Source: Campylobacter sp. CCUG 57310 (GTDB lineage: Bacteria > Campylobacterota > Campylobacteria > Campylobacterales > Campylobacteraceae). Taken from it: a stretch of DNA of 64,000 nt. The stretch spans positions 310,001-374,000 of the forward strand of contig NZ_CP053845.1 of the NCBI RefSeq assembly GCF_013201975.1, read 5' to 3'. This document shows, piece by piece, positions 44,635-54,213 of this stretch. Position 1 is the first letter of the stretch, and each line of letters begins with the position of its first letter. Both the position numbers and the translations under genes were made by a program. The notes beneath the pieces were generated by a model. That model ran no database searches, was not told the origin of the DNA, and worked only from the letters and a program-made list of their open reading frames with translations.

Positions 44635-45984
44635 TCATAAAATATCATCAATCATTTTTTCTATTTTATTTTTTGATAAATCTATTAATCTTTTAGATTC
44701 ATCTCTTGTTTGTTTCGATTTAATAATAATATTATGTATGTCGGACATTATTTTTTTATCTAAGGTAGGGATTAATATTTGTTTTATATAGTCAAGTTTC
44801 CAATGAGTAATTATTGCCCCTCCACAATCTCTATTTGCTTGCATTTTGCCGATAATAGAATTAATTACTAAAACAAGATATTCTTTAGGTATATCGGTGT
44901 TTTTTAGAGTCATCCTGATAACTCCACTAGAAATAACCCCATTTATTTCGTCATCGAGAACACAACAAACACATATCGAACCATCCTTTGTTAAAAGAAT
45001 ATCACCTTTGTTTGGTTTGTATCTCATCAATTGTTTATAAGTATCATCCCTAATATATTTATCCGATTCGCTAAATGCTAAACCCTCTTGAGTAACATTA
45101 CTCACTCTAATAAATATGCAACCTTCTGGAATATATGAATCAGACCCAACCTCGTATCCTTTATAAAAATTGCAAATATGAGATAATTTAACTGGATTTA
45201 AATGATTTATATGATTTATTATTTGTTTATAAGAGGTTTTGTAATATTCTGCATCTGTTCTATTGGCAAATATCAATTCCTCTAAATTACATATGTATTT
45301 ATTTTCATTGCTTAAAGTTAGTGAATTTAACCCAAGATGTTGTTCTAACATCCTTTTTGCTTCTAAATATAGTTTTTTCGATTCAATCCTTAGTTCTCTC
45401 GCTCTTTTAATATTATTTATAATTTCATCTAGTGACTTTTTGGATGCAATAAAAATAGGAGTATTAATAATATCATAATTACTAACAGACGGATACATAG
45501 ATGATTTTGATGCCCTCATAAGCATTTGAATAAAATGTTTGGTTTTGGTATATGCGAATAGGTAATTTGGATCTATATTGTTTTTTGCTCTTAAATTGCA
45601 AAAACCATTTGAGCCAACTTGTAACATCTCTCTATCCTCTATAATTGAGTTTGCGTTTCTATTTGGACGAACAGTGCTAATCAATAAATCATCTTTTTTG
45701 TTGATAAAAGTTGCTCTGTTAGGTGCATCATAGCCATTTATGATATTGTCTTTAATTTCACCATACATAATATCGGTATTACCTATGTCATTGTATTGTA
45801 TAGGTTCATTCCAATCTTTTTTGTTAAATCGTTCTTTTATTTCAAAAGTTAATTCTTTTAGTTTTTTATTATTAAAATTTAATATCGCTCTTTCTAAGGA
45901 AATATCTTTCTTCTGAAAAAAATCAGAATCCATTCTGTCTTTACTTATGACATAGTTATAGTTTACAATATTCCAACTAGCCAT
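44635..45984 (-). CDS. Specificity subunit of restriction-modification system (HsdS/BcgB-like)
   Basis: A 449-residue DNA-recognition protein with two target-recognition halves separated by helical spacers (RARELRIESKKLYLEAKR near residue 190 and KQTRDESKRLIDLSKNK near the C-terminus), the HsdS layout. It would confer sequence specificity on the fused subunit encoded upstream. The ATG at 45984 is 2 bp after the partner's stop; a TTG at 45996 is an alternative. Strongly AT-rich. It is intact, with no frameshift. Confidence 0.85.
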   Translation of the reverse strand: MASWNIVNYNYVISKDRMDSDFFQKKDISLERAILNFNNKKLKELTFEIKERFNKKDWNEPIQYNDIGNTDIMYGEIKDNIINGYDAPNRATFINKKDDLLISTVRPNRNANSIIEDREMLQVGSNGFCNLRAKNNIDPNYLFAYTKTKHFIQMLMRASKSSMYPSVSNYDIINTPIFIASKKSLDEIINNIKRARELRIESKKLYLEAKRMLEQHLGLNSLTLSNENKYICNLEELIFANRTDAEYYKTSYKQIINHINHLNPVKLSHICNFYKGYEVGSDSYIPEGCIFIRVSNVTQEGLAFSESDKYIRDDTYKQLMRYKPNKGDILLTKDGSICVCCVLDDEINGVISSGVIRMTLKNTDIPKEYLVLVINSIIGKMQANRDCGGAIITHWKLDYIKQILIPTLDKKIMSDIHNIIIKSKQTRDESKRLIDLSKNKIEKMIDDIL

Positions 45985-45986
45985 TT

Positions 45987-48620
45987 TTATTCCCAAAAAT
46001 CAATTTTTTGCTCTTTTGCAAATTTTATAAAAGCTTCAGCTATACAAATATTTTCATTGGGTATAGCTTCAATATCTTTTAACTCTTCTTTGCTTATATT
46101 ATAATTTACTAGATCCTGTGCTATTATGAAATCACCATTAGAGTTGGTTAAGATATTACCATTTTCGTCTTTTTGATAAGTGTAATTACCGGAACTATCT
46201 TTTCCTCCAACATCACTAACCGCCATAAATATAGGATAGTTTAATTGTGAGGCAGTTTCTTTTAAAATATACCTATCGCGCAACCCCAACAACAAGTCTT
46301 CACTATCCATTATGATACTTAACTTACCTTTGTTGGAAAAAAGATTTTGTTTGTATATAAACCCATCTACCTGCTCTTCTAGGTTTTTTATACTTTTAAG
46401 TATATCTTTGTTTGTTTTTTGAGCTTCTTTTGCTTTTTTTAACTCTTCCTCAAGGCTTTGTAATTTTTTGCTCGTTCGTGTAACATTTTCTTTGTCTTTA
46501 TTTTTAGTATAACTCTTTTTTTCTTCCTTAAGAGATTTTATTTCTTCCTTAATCTCTTCTGCTTCTCTAACTTTTACTAAGTCTAAATGTAATTTTTCTA
46601 TCTCTTCATTTAAATCAGCAATAGAGTCATTGATTTTTTCTTCATCTATTTCGTTATCATCAATAAGTTCATTTTCAAAGTAATCATTCATAAAAGAAAG
46701 TATCTCTTCAGGAATAATATCTAATTCTACTTCTTCATCACCATTACTAATAATATCCTCTATTATCTTTTTGTAGTTAGGTATATTTCTTGATACCTTT
46801 TTTTTAATATCGTTAATTTTTTTTAACTCTTCTTCTGAATATTTTTGAATAATTATTACAGATGTCTTAACACCTGTATGTGGTTTAAAGGTGTTTGAGT
46901 GAAGGCTGACAACAGCTAACAACCTAGTTTTAGAAAAAATATAATCTCTGATAAAGGCAAGAGATGAATTGTTTAGTTTTCCTTGCGGTAAAACAATAGC
47001 TGCTCTCCCTTTAGGTTTAAGCATATCAATTATTCTTTCTATAAACAGGACATCTCTCTCTTCTTTCGCTTGTTTATTTTTTGCTCTTTGTAGTGCAGGT
47101 TTAGCTAGATTATATTCACTTAATAGCTCTTTGTCTTTTATTTCCCCTGCAAAGGGGGGGTTTGAAAGAACAATATCAAATTGTAACTCTCTATAATAAT
47201 TCCAAATATCATCTCTTAAAATATCTATTTTTTCATCAGGCTCATTTTTTAATAATCCATTTTTTTGTAAATTAAGCTTTAAATCTCGCCCAGATAAAGT
47301 ATCTAACCAAGTTTTTGGATCTATGGAACTTACCTCAGGTCCATATATATTTGTATGCCCATCACCTGCTATTAACATTAAAGATTTAGCAGCCTTAACA
47401 GCTCTTGTTTCTAAATCTATCCCATATAGAAATTTACTAGCATAATTCCATTTTCTAGTATCTAGTTCAGCATCATCTTGGATAGGATAACACCACTCCA
47501 TAGAATGTAATAAAAAACCCGCAGAACCACACGAAGGGTCTATGATGTATTCTGTTTCTTTTGGATTAATCATTCTTACACACATATCTATTACGTATCT
47601 TGGTGTAAAAAACTGCCCTTTTTTCTTTTTAGATTCAGATGGAATTAAATATTCAAAGGCATCGTCAATGATTCTTAAATTTGAACCTAAAAGTCTTTTT
47701 CTTTCAAGAGACCCCACACATACATGTAGGTGTTCGGGTCTCAATTCTATTTTTTCATCGTTCTTAAAAATACCTCTCCATTCGTTTTTAGCTTTATCAA
47801 AAAGTTCACTTATACGCTTATAGGTATCTTTAGGGGTTGATTGTTGTCTAAATTCTAATTCTTTGTTTTTATTATTTTTATGAATTGATTCTTTCTCGTC
47901 TAAAATCTTACAAAAAATAAGTTTAAATATCTCATTAAATTCATCTGCTCCTGAATCAGCTAACACAAGCTCTTCCAGTTCTTGTATAGTCTTTTTAAAA
48001 TTATGTTTGACTTCCAAACTATCTATAGTAAAAACTTCTTTTCTTAAATCCTCTATAGTTTGATTTAATTTTGGGATTCTTGATAAAGTCTCATAGTCTT
48101 GACCCTTTTTTCTATAAAGAATAATAGTTTCAGAACCATTAGACCATATGCCTATTTCTGCTCCTAAAGCATTCAAATAGCTTTTTAATTGATCTATACC
48201 ATCCCTTCTTTTTGGAGACTTTGTTTCTACTACTATTTTTGGGTTTTGATTACTTTTATCTGAATATATTACCATATCGGCATGTTTAGTATTAATATCC
48301 CCACCAAAAGAGACAGGGACTTCTAGTTTAATGTGTTCTTTGGAATAATTATATTCATTAATTAGTTTATATACCCAAAGTTGCCTAATTATCTCTTCAG
48401 GTGCAGATTTTCCGCCAGATTGAGAAGAATATACTTGAACCTTTTCTTTTTTGGAATAAAAAGGTGCTAGTGTTTTTAAAAAGTATTTATCAGAATTAGA
48501 ATTTTCTTTTTCTATCTCTAATATTTCATTGGCTTGTTTGTCTAAATTTTTAAATTCCGTTAAATCGTACTCATCAACTCTACCCTTAAATATTGTGCTT
48601 AAGATTTCTTCTATAGTCAT
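45987..48620 (-). CDS. Fused restriction nuclease-adenine methyltransferase (BcgA-like)
   Basis: An 877-residue protein. The N-terminal domain is a PD-(D/E)xK nuclease of the HSDR_N type with D115, E132 and K134 (HADMVIYS ... IVVETKSP). The central part is an HsdM-like N6-adenine methyltransferase: motif I DPSCGSAGF at 361-369 and motif IV NPPF at 487-490. Residues about 640-760 are coiled coil. No helicase or translocase domain is present, unlike HsdR, so with the separate S subunit the organisation is that of BcgI-like type IIB or IIG enzymes. All key residues are present, so it is probably active. Confidence 0.82.
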   Translation of the reverse strand: MTIEEILSTIFKGRVDEYDLTEFKNLDKQANEILEIEKENSNSDKYFLKTLAPFYSKKEKVQVYSSQSGGKSAPEEIIRQLWVYKLINEYNYSKEHIKLEVPVSFGGDINTKHADMVIYSDKSNQNPKIVVETKSPKRRDGIDQLKSYLNALGAEIGIWSNGSETIILYRKKGQDYETLSRIPKLNQTIEDLRKEVFTIDSLEVKHNFKKTIQELEELVLADSGADEFNEIFKLIFCKILDEKESIHKNNKNKELEFRQQSTPKDTYKRISELFDKAKNEWRGIFKNDEKIELRPEHLHVCVGSLERKRLLGSNLRIIDDAFEYLIPSESKKKKGQFFTPRYVIDMCVRMINPKETEYIIDPSCGSAGFLLHSMEWCYPIQDDAELDTRKWNYASKFLYGIDLETRAVKAAKSLMLIAGDGHTNIYGPEVSSIDPKTWLDTLSGRDLKLNLQKNGLLKNEPDEKIDILRDDIWNYYRELQFDIVLSNPPFAGEIKDKELLSEYNLAKPALQRAKNKQAKEERDVLFIERIIDMLKPKGRAAIVLPQGKLNNSSLAFIRDYIFSKTRLLAVVSLHSNTFKPHTGVKTSVIIIQKYSEEELKKINDIKKKVSRNIPNYKKIIEDIISNGDEEVELDIIPEEILSFMNDYFENELIDDNEIDEEKINDSIADLNEEIEKLHLDLVKVREAEEIKEEIKSLKEEKKSYTKNKDKENVTRTSKKLQSLEEELKKAKEAQKTNKDILKSIKNLEEQVDGFIYKQNLFSNKGKLSIIMDSEDLLLGLRDRYILKETASQLNYPIFMAVSDVGGKDSSGNYTYQKDENGNILTNSNGDFIIAQDLVNYNISKEELKDIEAIPNENICIAEAFIKFAKEQKIDFWE

Positions 48621-48640
48621 AATTTTGCCTTTTATAATTT

Positions 48641-49657
48641 TTATGTTAATGGTATGTTTGGTCTACCTGATATACTTCTAACCAAACTAATACATTCTGT
48701 CTTTTGTATGAAATCCAAGAGTATAATTTCTTTATCATTTCTACTCTCTTTAGCAAAATTTACAAAGTTATGATAAACAAGATAATTATTCAAATACTTT
48801 GTAGATACACCTTTAAAGTTATAAATCAGCATAGATTTTAATCTGCTATGATAGCTATTAACTACTTGGATATTAAATGCTCCTGCCTTATAATGATTTC
48901 TAGGTATTCTGATATGACTTAAATTCATATCTTTTGCTAATTTTAGATATGCTCTAAAGCTATCGGTTACTAATACACTATCGCTGACTATCTTTTTATC
49001 TAATACTTTTTGTAAATCGGTTAGCTTTGGTTTGCCAAGATTTGAAATTTTTGCTATAGATAGTCCGTTTAAATTTATTCCACTCGTAACACACACTTGC
49101 TCTTTGCTTAATCCACGCAAACTAGCTCGTGTGCCACGATGTTTAGCTAGGCGTGGTAAGTTAAAATTTTTATGATGACCTTTAAAAGATAGTGGCGTAA
49201 AAGTTTCATCTGCTTCAACAACGCCATCTAGTCTAACTTCATCTTGCATTTTCTGCAAAGCGTCTAGTATTTTATGTCGCCAGTTAAAAGCTGTATCTAC
49301 ACAAATATCACAAATTTCAGCTGTTTTATGAAGTGAGTATTTTTCAATCATACAATAGATATATTTTTGCCAAACAGATATATCCTTTTTAGAGCTAAAA
49401 AGTATAGTTTTATTTGTATCCGTAAAAGTTTTACCACAATCTCTACAGATGTAGCGTTGAGAATTATTTTTCTTGCCGTTCTTAACAAAAGAAAGAGAGT
49501 TGCAATGCGGACAATGGTTTGCTTTGTGAGTAGTAGCTATATTTTTAGGTTTTTTGCTGTGTTGTTTTATGCTTTTTATAAAATCTTTTCTATCTTTTTC
49601 ATTTAAATTATCGAATAGCTGTTTTATAATGTCAAGTTCTGTTGTTCTAATACTCAT
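48641..49657 (-). CDS. IS1595-family transposase
   Basis: A 338-residue transposase. An N-terminal zinc ribbon has C49/C52 and C71/C74. The ISXO2-like catalytic domain has D150 (VVEADET), D232 (VTDSFRAY), then N267 and K274 (VVNSYHSRLK), a DDNK-type arrangement seen in parts of the IS1595 family in place of DDE. It lies 20 bp upstream of the nuclease-methyltransferase, the three genes forming one minus-strand unit. Intact. Confidence 0.92.
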   Translation of the reverse strand: MSIRTTELDIIKQLFDNLNEKDRKDFIKSIKQHSKKPKNIATTHKANHCPHCNSLSFVKNGKKNNSQRYICRDCGKTFTDTNKTILFSSKKDISVWQKYIYCMIEKYSLHKTAEICDICVDTAFNWRHKILDALQKMQDEVRLDGVVEADETFTPLSFKGHHKNFNLPRLAKHRGTRASLRGLSKEQVCVTSGINLNGLSIAKISNLGKPKLTDLQKVLDKKIVSDSVLVTDSFRAYLKLAKDMNLSHIRIPRNHYKAGAFNIQVVNSYHSRLKSMLIYNFKGVSTKYLNNYLVYHNFVNFAKESRNDKEIILLDFIQKTECISLVRSISGRPNIPLT

Positions 49658-49667
49658 AGAATGCCTT

Positions 49668-49703
49668 ATATGCTATATTTTAATGAATATAATTATAGCA
49701 TAT
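49668..49703. repeat. Subterminal inverted repeat at the right transposon end
   Basis: ATATGCTATA at 49668-49677 and TATAGCATAT at 49694-49703 form a 10-bp inverted repeat between the transposase start and the right end. It may bind transposase or control its transcription. Confidence 0.55.
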
Positions 49704-49712
49704 TTTTGTTAA

Positions 49713-49740
49713 TAAATCAATACTATTTCAGAAAAGAGCC
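49713..49740 (-). repeat. Right terminal inverted repeat
   Basis: Perfect inverted copy of the left end; directly followed by the target duplication AAAAAAAT at 49741-49748. Confidence 0.95.
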
Positions 49741-50905
49741 AAAAAAATTCTTTGGCGTTAGTGGTGTTAGTCTATCTTGCGTGGAGTGTGAGAGAGCGGA
49801 CTTTACGGAGCCTGGGCGATACAAAGAGCTAAGAGATAAGATCAGTAAGGCTGTTGAGCTAGAGAAATTTAAAAAGCTAAATTTAAAAGAGCAAGAGCCG
49901 GTGCTCTCATATGATAAAGGGATAACAAATCAAACTCTTTGCAGAATTTGTAATATAAGAAAGATAGCTCACGATAAGGACAAATGTGAAATTTGCAGTG
50001 CCTTTGTGCGTCTTGGCGAGAGGCTAGCTAGCGATAGCAAAAAGATAAATAGCAAAGCTATAGGCATAGACTTTATGGACGTTGATCTTGGGATAACGGA
50101 AAATATAAGATCATACGTCGCAAAAGAGGCGGGCGAGATAGTGGACTTTGAAGATCTGGCTAAAAAATCTCGCGGTGATAATGCGATCGCTGTGATAAAA
50201 GCCGACGTGGATAATATGGGAAATTTCATAAAAAATAGCGACGTGACGCAAAGCTTTGCAAATTTTGACACATTTTCAAAGGGGATAAATAACTTTTTCT
50301 CTCTATACGTGCCAAGAAAGATGAAAGAGAAATTTGAAAATAGCTACACGGTCTTTGCCGGCGGCGATGATCTACTCATAGTTGGAAGCTATGATCAGAT
50401 GATAGAGCTCGCTCTTTTTGTAAGGCAAGAGTTTATGAAATTTATAAAGACAAAAGGCTTGAGCATATCTTTTGGCATCATTTTGGCAAAACCATCTACG
50501 CCGATAAGCTTTCTGGCTCAAACTAGCGAAAAATGGTTGGAAAGCTCAAAAGAGATGGATGGCAAGGATGCGATCACTATCTTTGGCGAAACCGCTAAAT
50601 GGGATAGCTACTTAAGCGTCAGAAGTAAAATTTTAGATGAATTTGTGAAATTTAATATAGACAACACGGCGTTTTTGTATAGGCTGCTTGAGCTTTGCGA
50701 GATGAGTAAAAATGTATGTGAGGACGTAAGAAATACGATGTGGAAGTCAAAGCTAAGTTATAGCTTCACTAGAAATATGCAGAGTAAGCAAGGGGGCGGC
50801 GATATGAATGAGCTACTTCTTATGCTAAATAATGTGATAGAAAACAATCCAAAGGAGAGCAAAATGGCTATTTGTGAATACATATATAAAAGGAGAGAAC
50901 GATGA
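49741..50905 (+). pseudogene. cas10: cas10 (csm1), 3' part, separated by transposon
   Basis: From 49748 the frame supplies the last 385 codons of Cas10. It keeps the zinc site (CRIC and CEIC), the palm-associated KADVDNMG, and the cyclase GGDD in VFAGGDDLLI. The open frame runs back through the right inverted repeat to an ATG at 49661 inside the transposon, giving a 414-codon hybrid whose first 29 codons are transposon DNA. Without the first palm half it should not make cyclic oligoadenylate normally. It overlaps csm2 by 4 bp. Confidence 0.9.
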
Positions 50906-51306
50906 ATGGATATAGAAATGGCGGTGGTAATTATAATGCCGGCAATAAACCGCAAGCAAACTCTTTGCCGCCAATCGTTTTAGACTACAAAAAAGATCCA
51001 AATTTGTTTGATACTACGGCAAAAACGGTTGCTGAGAAAATATCGGGAACAAAAGCTACGCAAATGAGAGCATTTTATGACTATGTCATAGAGTTAGAGC
51101 AAAAGTCAAACACCGAAGAGTTTAGCGAAATTTTGCCATTTGTAAAGATGCTAAATTCAAAAGCGGCTTATTCAAATGCCAGGAGACATTCTAGTAGTGA
51201 ATTTGTTGAGATGATAAACAAGTGCGTGGCTCAGGTAAGTACAAAGGATGATCTAAGGGTATTTAAACTCTTTTTTGAGGCCGTTATAGGCTTTTCTAAG
51301 AAATAA
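50902..51306 (+). CDS. csm2: Type III-A effector small subunit Csm2
   Basis: A 134-residue helical protein with a glycine/asparagine-rich start and the Csm2 pattern TKATQMRAFYDYV followed by FVKMLNSKAAYSNAR near residues 89-103. Csm2 lines the target RNA in the Csm complex. Start overlaps the cas10 stop (ATGA) and has AAAGGAGAG upstream. Intact, but downstream of the disrupted cas10. Confidence 0.88.
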   Translation: MNGYRNGGGNYNAGNKPQANSLPPIVLDYKKDPNLFDTTAKTVAEKISGTKATQMRAFYDYVIELEQKSNTEEFSEILPFVKMLNSKAAYSNARRHSSSEFVEMINKCVAQVSTKDDLRVFKLFFEAVIGFSKK

Positions 51307-51315
51307 GGAGAAAAT

Positions 51316-51954
51316 ATGAAAATTTTAACTTTAAAGGGACAAATAGAGCTTTTAAGCGGACTTCATATAGGTGGCGGCGATGATACTATGAAGATAGGCG
51401 GTATAGACTCGCAGGTGATAAAAGATATAAACACAAATAAGCCTTATATCCCTGGAAGCTCACTAAAGGGCAAAATGAGAAGCTTGCTAGAGTGGAATAA
51501 TAGGCTAGTTAGTTATGGCGAAGGAGAGGTTTTTAACTCTAAAATTTTAGAAAAAGTCCCAGATCCAGATAAAAAATCAGCTCAAAATTTACTAAAAATT
51601 TTTGGCGATAAAGAGAATAAATTTGGCATTACTAGGATAAGCGTGGGGGATTGCGTGTTATCTACCGAGAGCGAATGCTTAAAACTAAGCGAAGCAAAAT
51701 ATGAAAACGTGATCAACAGAGAAAGCGGAACAGCTGAGCATCCTCGCCAGATCGAGCGTGTACCGGCTGGAGTGAAATTTGATCTAGTTATCAGACTAAA
51801 AGTTTTTGAGGAAAAAGAGCCTTATAACGACAATGAAAACGAGCTAAAGCAGATGGTTGAGAGCGGACTTAAGCTAATAGAAAACGACTATCTAGGCGGT
51901 AGCGGCTCAAGAGGTTACGGAAGGGTTGAATTTAAAAATTTAAGGTGGGAATAA
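51316..51954 (+). CDS. csm3: Type III-A backbone nuclease Csm3
   Basis: A 212-residue RAMP protein. LLSGLHIGGGDD near the N-terminus and YIPGSSLKGKMRSLLEW are hallmark Csm3 motifs, and D30 in GGIDSQVIKD is the likely target-RNA cleaving aspartate. LGGSGSRGYGRVEF near the C-terminus is the glycine-rich loop. AAGGAG precedes the ATG. Intact. Confidence 0.95.
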   Translation: MKILTLKGQIELLSGLHIGGGDDTMKIGGIDSQVIKDINTNKPYIPGSSLKGKMRSLLEWNNRLVSYGEGEVFNSKILEKVPDPDKKSAQNLLKIFGDKENKFGITRISVGDCVLSTESECLKLSEAKYENVINRESGTAEHPRQIERVPAGVKFDLVIRLKVFEEKEPYNDNENELKQMVESGLKLIENDYLGGSGSRGYGRVEFKNLRWE

Positions 51955-52841
51955 TGACACTTTATAAAACTACCATAACGCCTAAGTCAAATTTTACTAC
52001 GCCGTTAAAAGGCGATACCTTGTTTGGGCAAATTTGCTGGGCGATCAGATATAGACTTGGAGAAGATAGGCTAAATGAGCTACTAAGCGACTACGATAAA
52101 AAGCCGTTTTTGATAGTGTCTGATGGCTTTGCTAGCGGATATCTGCCAAAGCCTAGTATGCCAAGTCATCTTTTGGGCGAAAATTTGGAGCTAAAAAAAG
52201 AAAATAGGAAGAAAATTTGGCTTAGTATAGAGGATTTGCAAAGCGGAAATTTCAAAAACGCTAAGACAAGTGGTGAGATCGGCTATGAGCTAACAAAGAA
52301 TGCAACGATCAAAAACTCCATAAACTATCTCACGTTTACGACAGATGATAGCGGTAAATTTGCGCCATATGCTTTAGTGGAGATAAAATTTAGCAGACAA
52401 GATATCTACTTTTTGCTAGATGATAGGTTTAAGCTTGATGAGCTAGAAAAAGCGCTTGAGACTGTGGCTAAAAGCGGCTATGGCAAGAGAGCTAGCATAG
52501 GAAAAGGAGCGTTTGAGTATAGCGCGTTTGAAAAAGTGGCTATCAAAAAGAGATCAAATGCTTTTATGACGCTTAGCCCCGTTGTGATAGATGATGAAAA
52601 TTTAAAAGAGTTTTTCTATGAGCCGTTTACGAGATTTGGCAAACATGGCGGAGGGCTTGCAAACACGAATCCTTTTAAAAGTCCTATTCTAATGGCTGAT
52701 AGCAGTAGCGTGGTGGTATATAAAGAAATTTGCGAGAGAGAGTATCTAGGAAAAGCTGTAAGCGGGCACTCTGCTAATGCGAACACGGTGCATCAAGGTT
52801 ACGGCATACTAATAGCTACGGAGATAAAAAATGCACAATGA
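51954..52841 (+). CDS. csm4: Type III-A subunit Csm4
   Basis: A 295-residue RAMP protein that caps the crRNA 5' handle and contacts Cas10. TTPLKGDTLFGQICWAIRY near the N-terminus and SGYGKRASIGKGAFE near residue 180 are Csm4-type motifs; HSANANTVHQGYG ends it. The ATG at 51954 overlaps the csm3 stop; a GTG at 51945 is possible. Ends 11 bp inside csm5. Confidence 0.9.
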   Translation: MTLYKTTITPKSNFTTPLKGDTLFGQICWAIRYRLGEDRLNELLSDYDKKPFLIVSDGFASGYLPKPSMPSHLLGENLELKKENRKKIWLSIEDLQSGNFKNAKTSGEIGYELTKNATIKNSINYLTFTTDDSGKFAPYALVEIKFSRQDIYFLLDDRFKLDELEKALETVAKSGYGKRASIGKGAFEYSAFEKVAIKKRSNAFMTLSPVVIDDENLKEFFYEPFTRFGKHGGGLANTNPFKSPILMADSSSVVVYKEICEREYLGKAVSGHSANANTVHQGYGILIATEIKNAQ

Positions 52842-53874
52842 AACTAAAAACTATAAAATAAAACTAAAGCCGCTCAGCCCGATACACATAGGCACCGGTG
52901 AGGCCTATGAGCCGATGAACTACGTCATAGATATGGATTCAAAAGACGGCAAGGATTATATGTATGTTTTTGATGAATTTGAATTTATTAAAGGACTTGA
53001 TGATAAGTCTAAAGAGGAATTCGGAAAAATAGTTTCAAATTTGTCTGGAGATGCATTGTTTGCATTGCAGAAATTTATACAAGACAAAAGTGCCTTAGCT
53101 AAGAAAAAATCTTTTCAAAAGATTTTAGTATCCCCAAAAGTAGCAAAGGAATATAGGGAAAAAATAGGCAGAGCAGTACAAAAAGAAGGTGGTGGTAAAA
53201 AAGTCATAAATCATCTGATCATCGAAAAAACATTCATATCTTCAAATCTTAAAAAGGCCATAATCCCTGGCAGCTCTTTAAAAGGCGCAATAGCGACAGC
53301 CTTCGGCGAAATGCTTTATAAAAAAGCAAGAAATTATGACACAAAAGAATATTTTAGTAATTTCTCGGTTGCTGATAGTAATGTTATACAGTCGCACACA
53401 TTTGTCGCCGATGCGGTAAATATAAGGAGAAATAGGGCCTCTAAGGATGATGATGGCGGTAAAGGTGTGAAAGTGCGATATGAGGCCATAAATTCAAAAA
53501 GTGAATTTGAGACGGTATTTGCGATAGAAAATGGTAAATTTAATATAAAAGAGCTAATAGCGGCTTGCAACTCTCACTATATGCCGATATTTATCTCTCA
53601 ATTTAGCTATAAAACAGATGAATTTACGCGGGAAGCACTATCTGACAAGTTTATTGAAAAATATGAAAATTTAAAACTCTCAGACAATCAATTTTTATTG
53701 AGAGTTGGTAAACATAGTGGCGCAAGGGCTGTTACGGTAGATGGCGTGAGAAAGATAAAAATAATGAAGGGTAAAGGGCAAAAACCATCTTTTGGAGGCG
53801 AGGAAACCACTATATGGCTTATAAATAAACAGCCGTTTGGATGGCTACTTTGCGAAATTTTAGAAGATAATTAA
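52831..53874 (+). CDS. csm5: Type III-A subunit Csm5
   Basis: A 347-residue RAMP protein with LKPLSPIHIGTGE at the start and IIPGSSLKGAIATAF near residue 145, the Csm5 pattern, and a C-terminal end lacking extra domains. It binds the 3' side of the crRNA and influences its trimming. It is the last csm gene; no csm6 or other ring nuclease/effector follows. Confidence 0.9.
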   Translation: MHNETKNYKIKLKPLSPIHIGTGEAYEPMNYVIDMDSKDGKDYMYVFDEFEFIKGLDDKSKEEFGKIVSNLSGDALFALQKFIQDKSALAKKKSFQKILVSPKVAKEYREKIGRAVQKEGGGKKVINHLIIEKTFISSNLKKAIIPGSSLKGAIATAFGEMLYKKARNYDTKEYFSNFSVADSNVIQSHTFVADAVNIRRNRASKDDDGGKGVKVRYEAINSKSEFETVFAIENGKFNIKELIAACNSHYMPIFISQFSYKTDEFTREALSDKFIEKYENLKLSDNQFLLRVGKHSGARAVTVDGVRKIKIMKGKGQKPSFGGEETTIWLINKQPFGWLLCEILEDN

Positions 53875-54213
53875 AAAAAAAATGATGCCCCAACTCTGAA
53901 AAATCCATAGCAGTAGATAAAAGTACTTTTTGCTAAGTTAATAGCTAGTGTAGAGAGGAACGTGTATTTAGCGGATGCTAATTCTATTTAAAAATACATA
54001 AATCCGGCAAGCTATATAGACAAAACCGAATCAATAGTAGCTGTCGATACAAGTAACTCGTGCCTGTCTGAAGTAACATTTAACATGCACCTTGTCGTCA
54101 ACTAATAAATCTGACACCCAAATACAGCTAAATAGATTATGTTATATTTTCTACTAAAAGGGCTTTTGGAATATTTTTCCCAGGTAGAGCAAAAATATCT
54201 TTTTATTAAATAA

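Larger units (their letters stand above)
44526..49740. mobile_element. IS1595-family transposon carrying restriction-modification genes
   Basis: A 5,215-bp element with perfect 28-bp terminal inverted repeats (44526-44553 and 49713-49740; outer end GGCTCTTTTCTGAAATAG) and an 8-bp target duplication. It encodes, all on the minus strand, an IS1595-type transposase, a fused nuclease-methyltransferase and a specificity subunit. Passenger genes are known in some IS1595 subgroups, but a whole two-gene restriction-modification system as cargo is noteworthy. Perfect ends and duplication imply a recent insertion. Confidence 0.95.

Noticed and set aside
45987-48620. Classical type I hsdM with hsdR missing
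   Set aside because: The N-terminal D/ExK domain fused to the methylase makes a separate hsdR unnecessary; a BcgI-like reading fits better.
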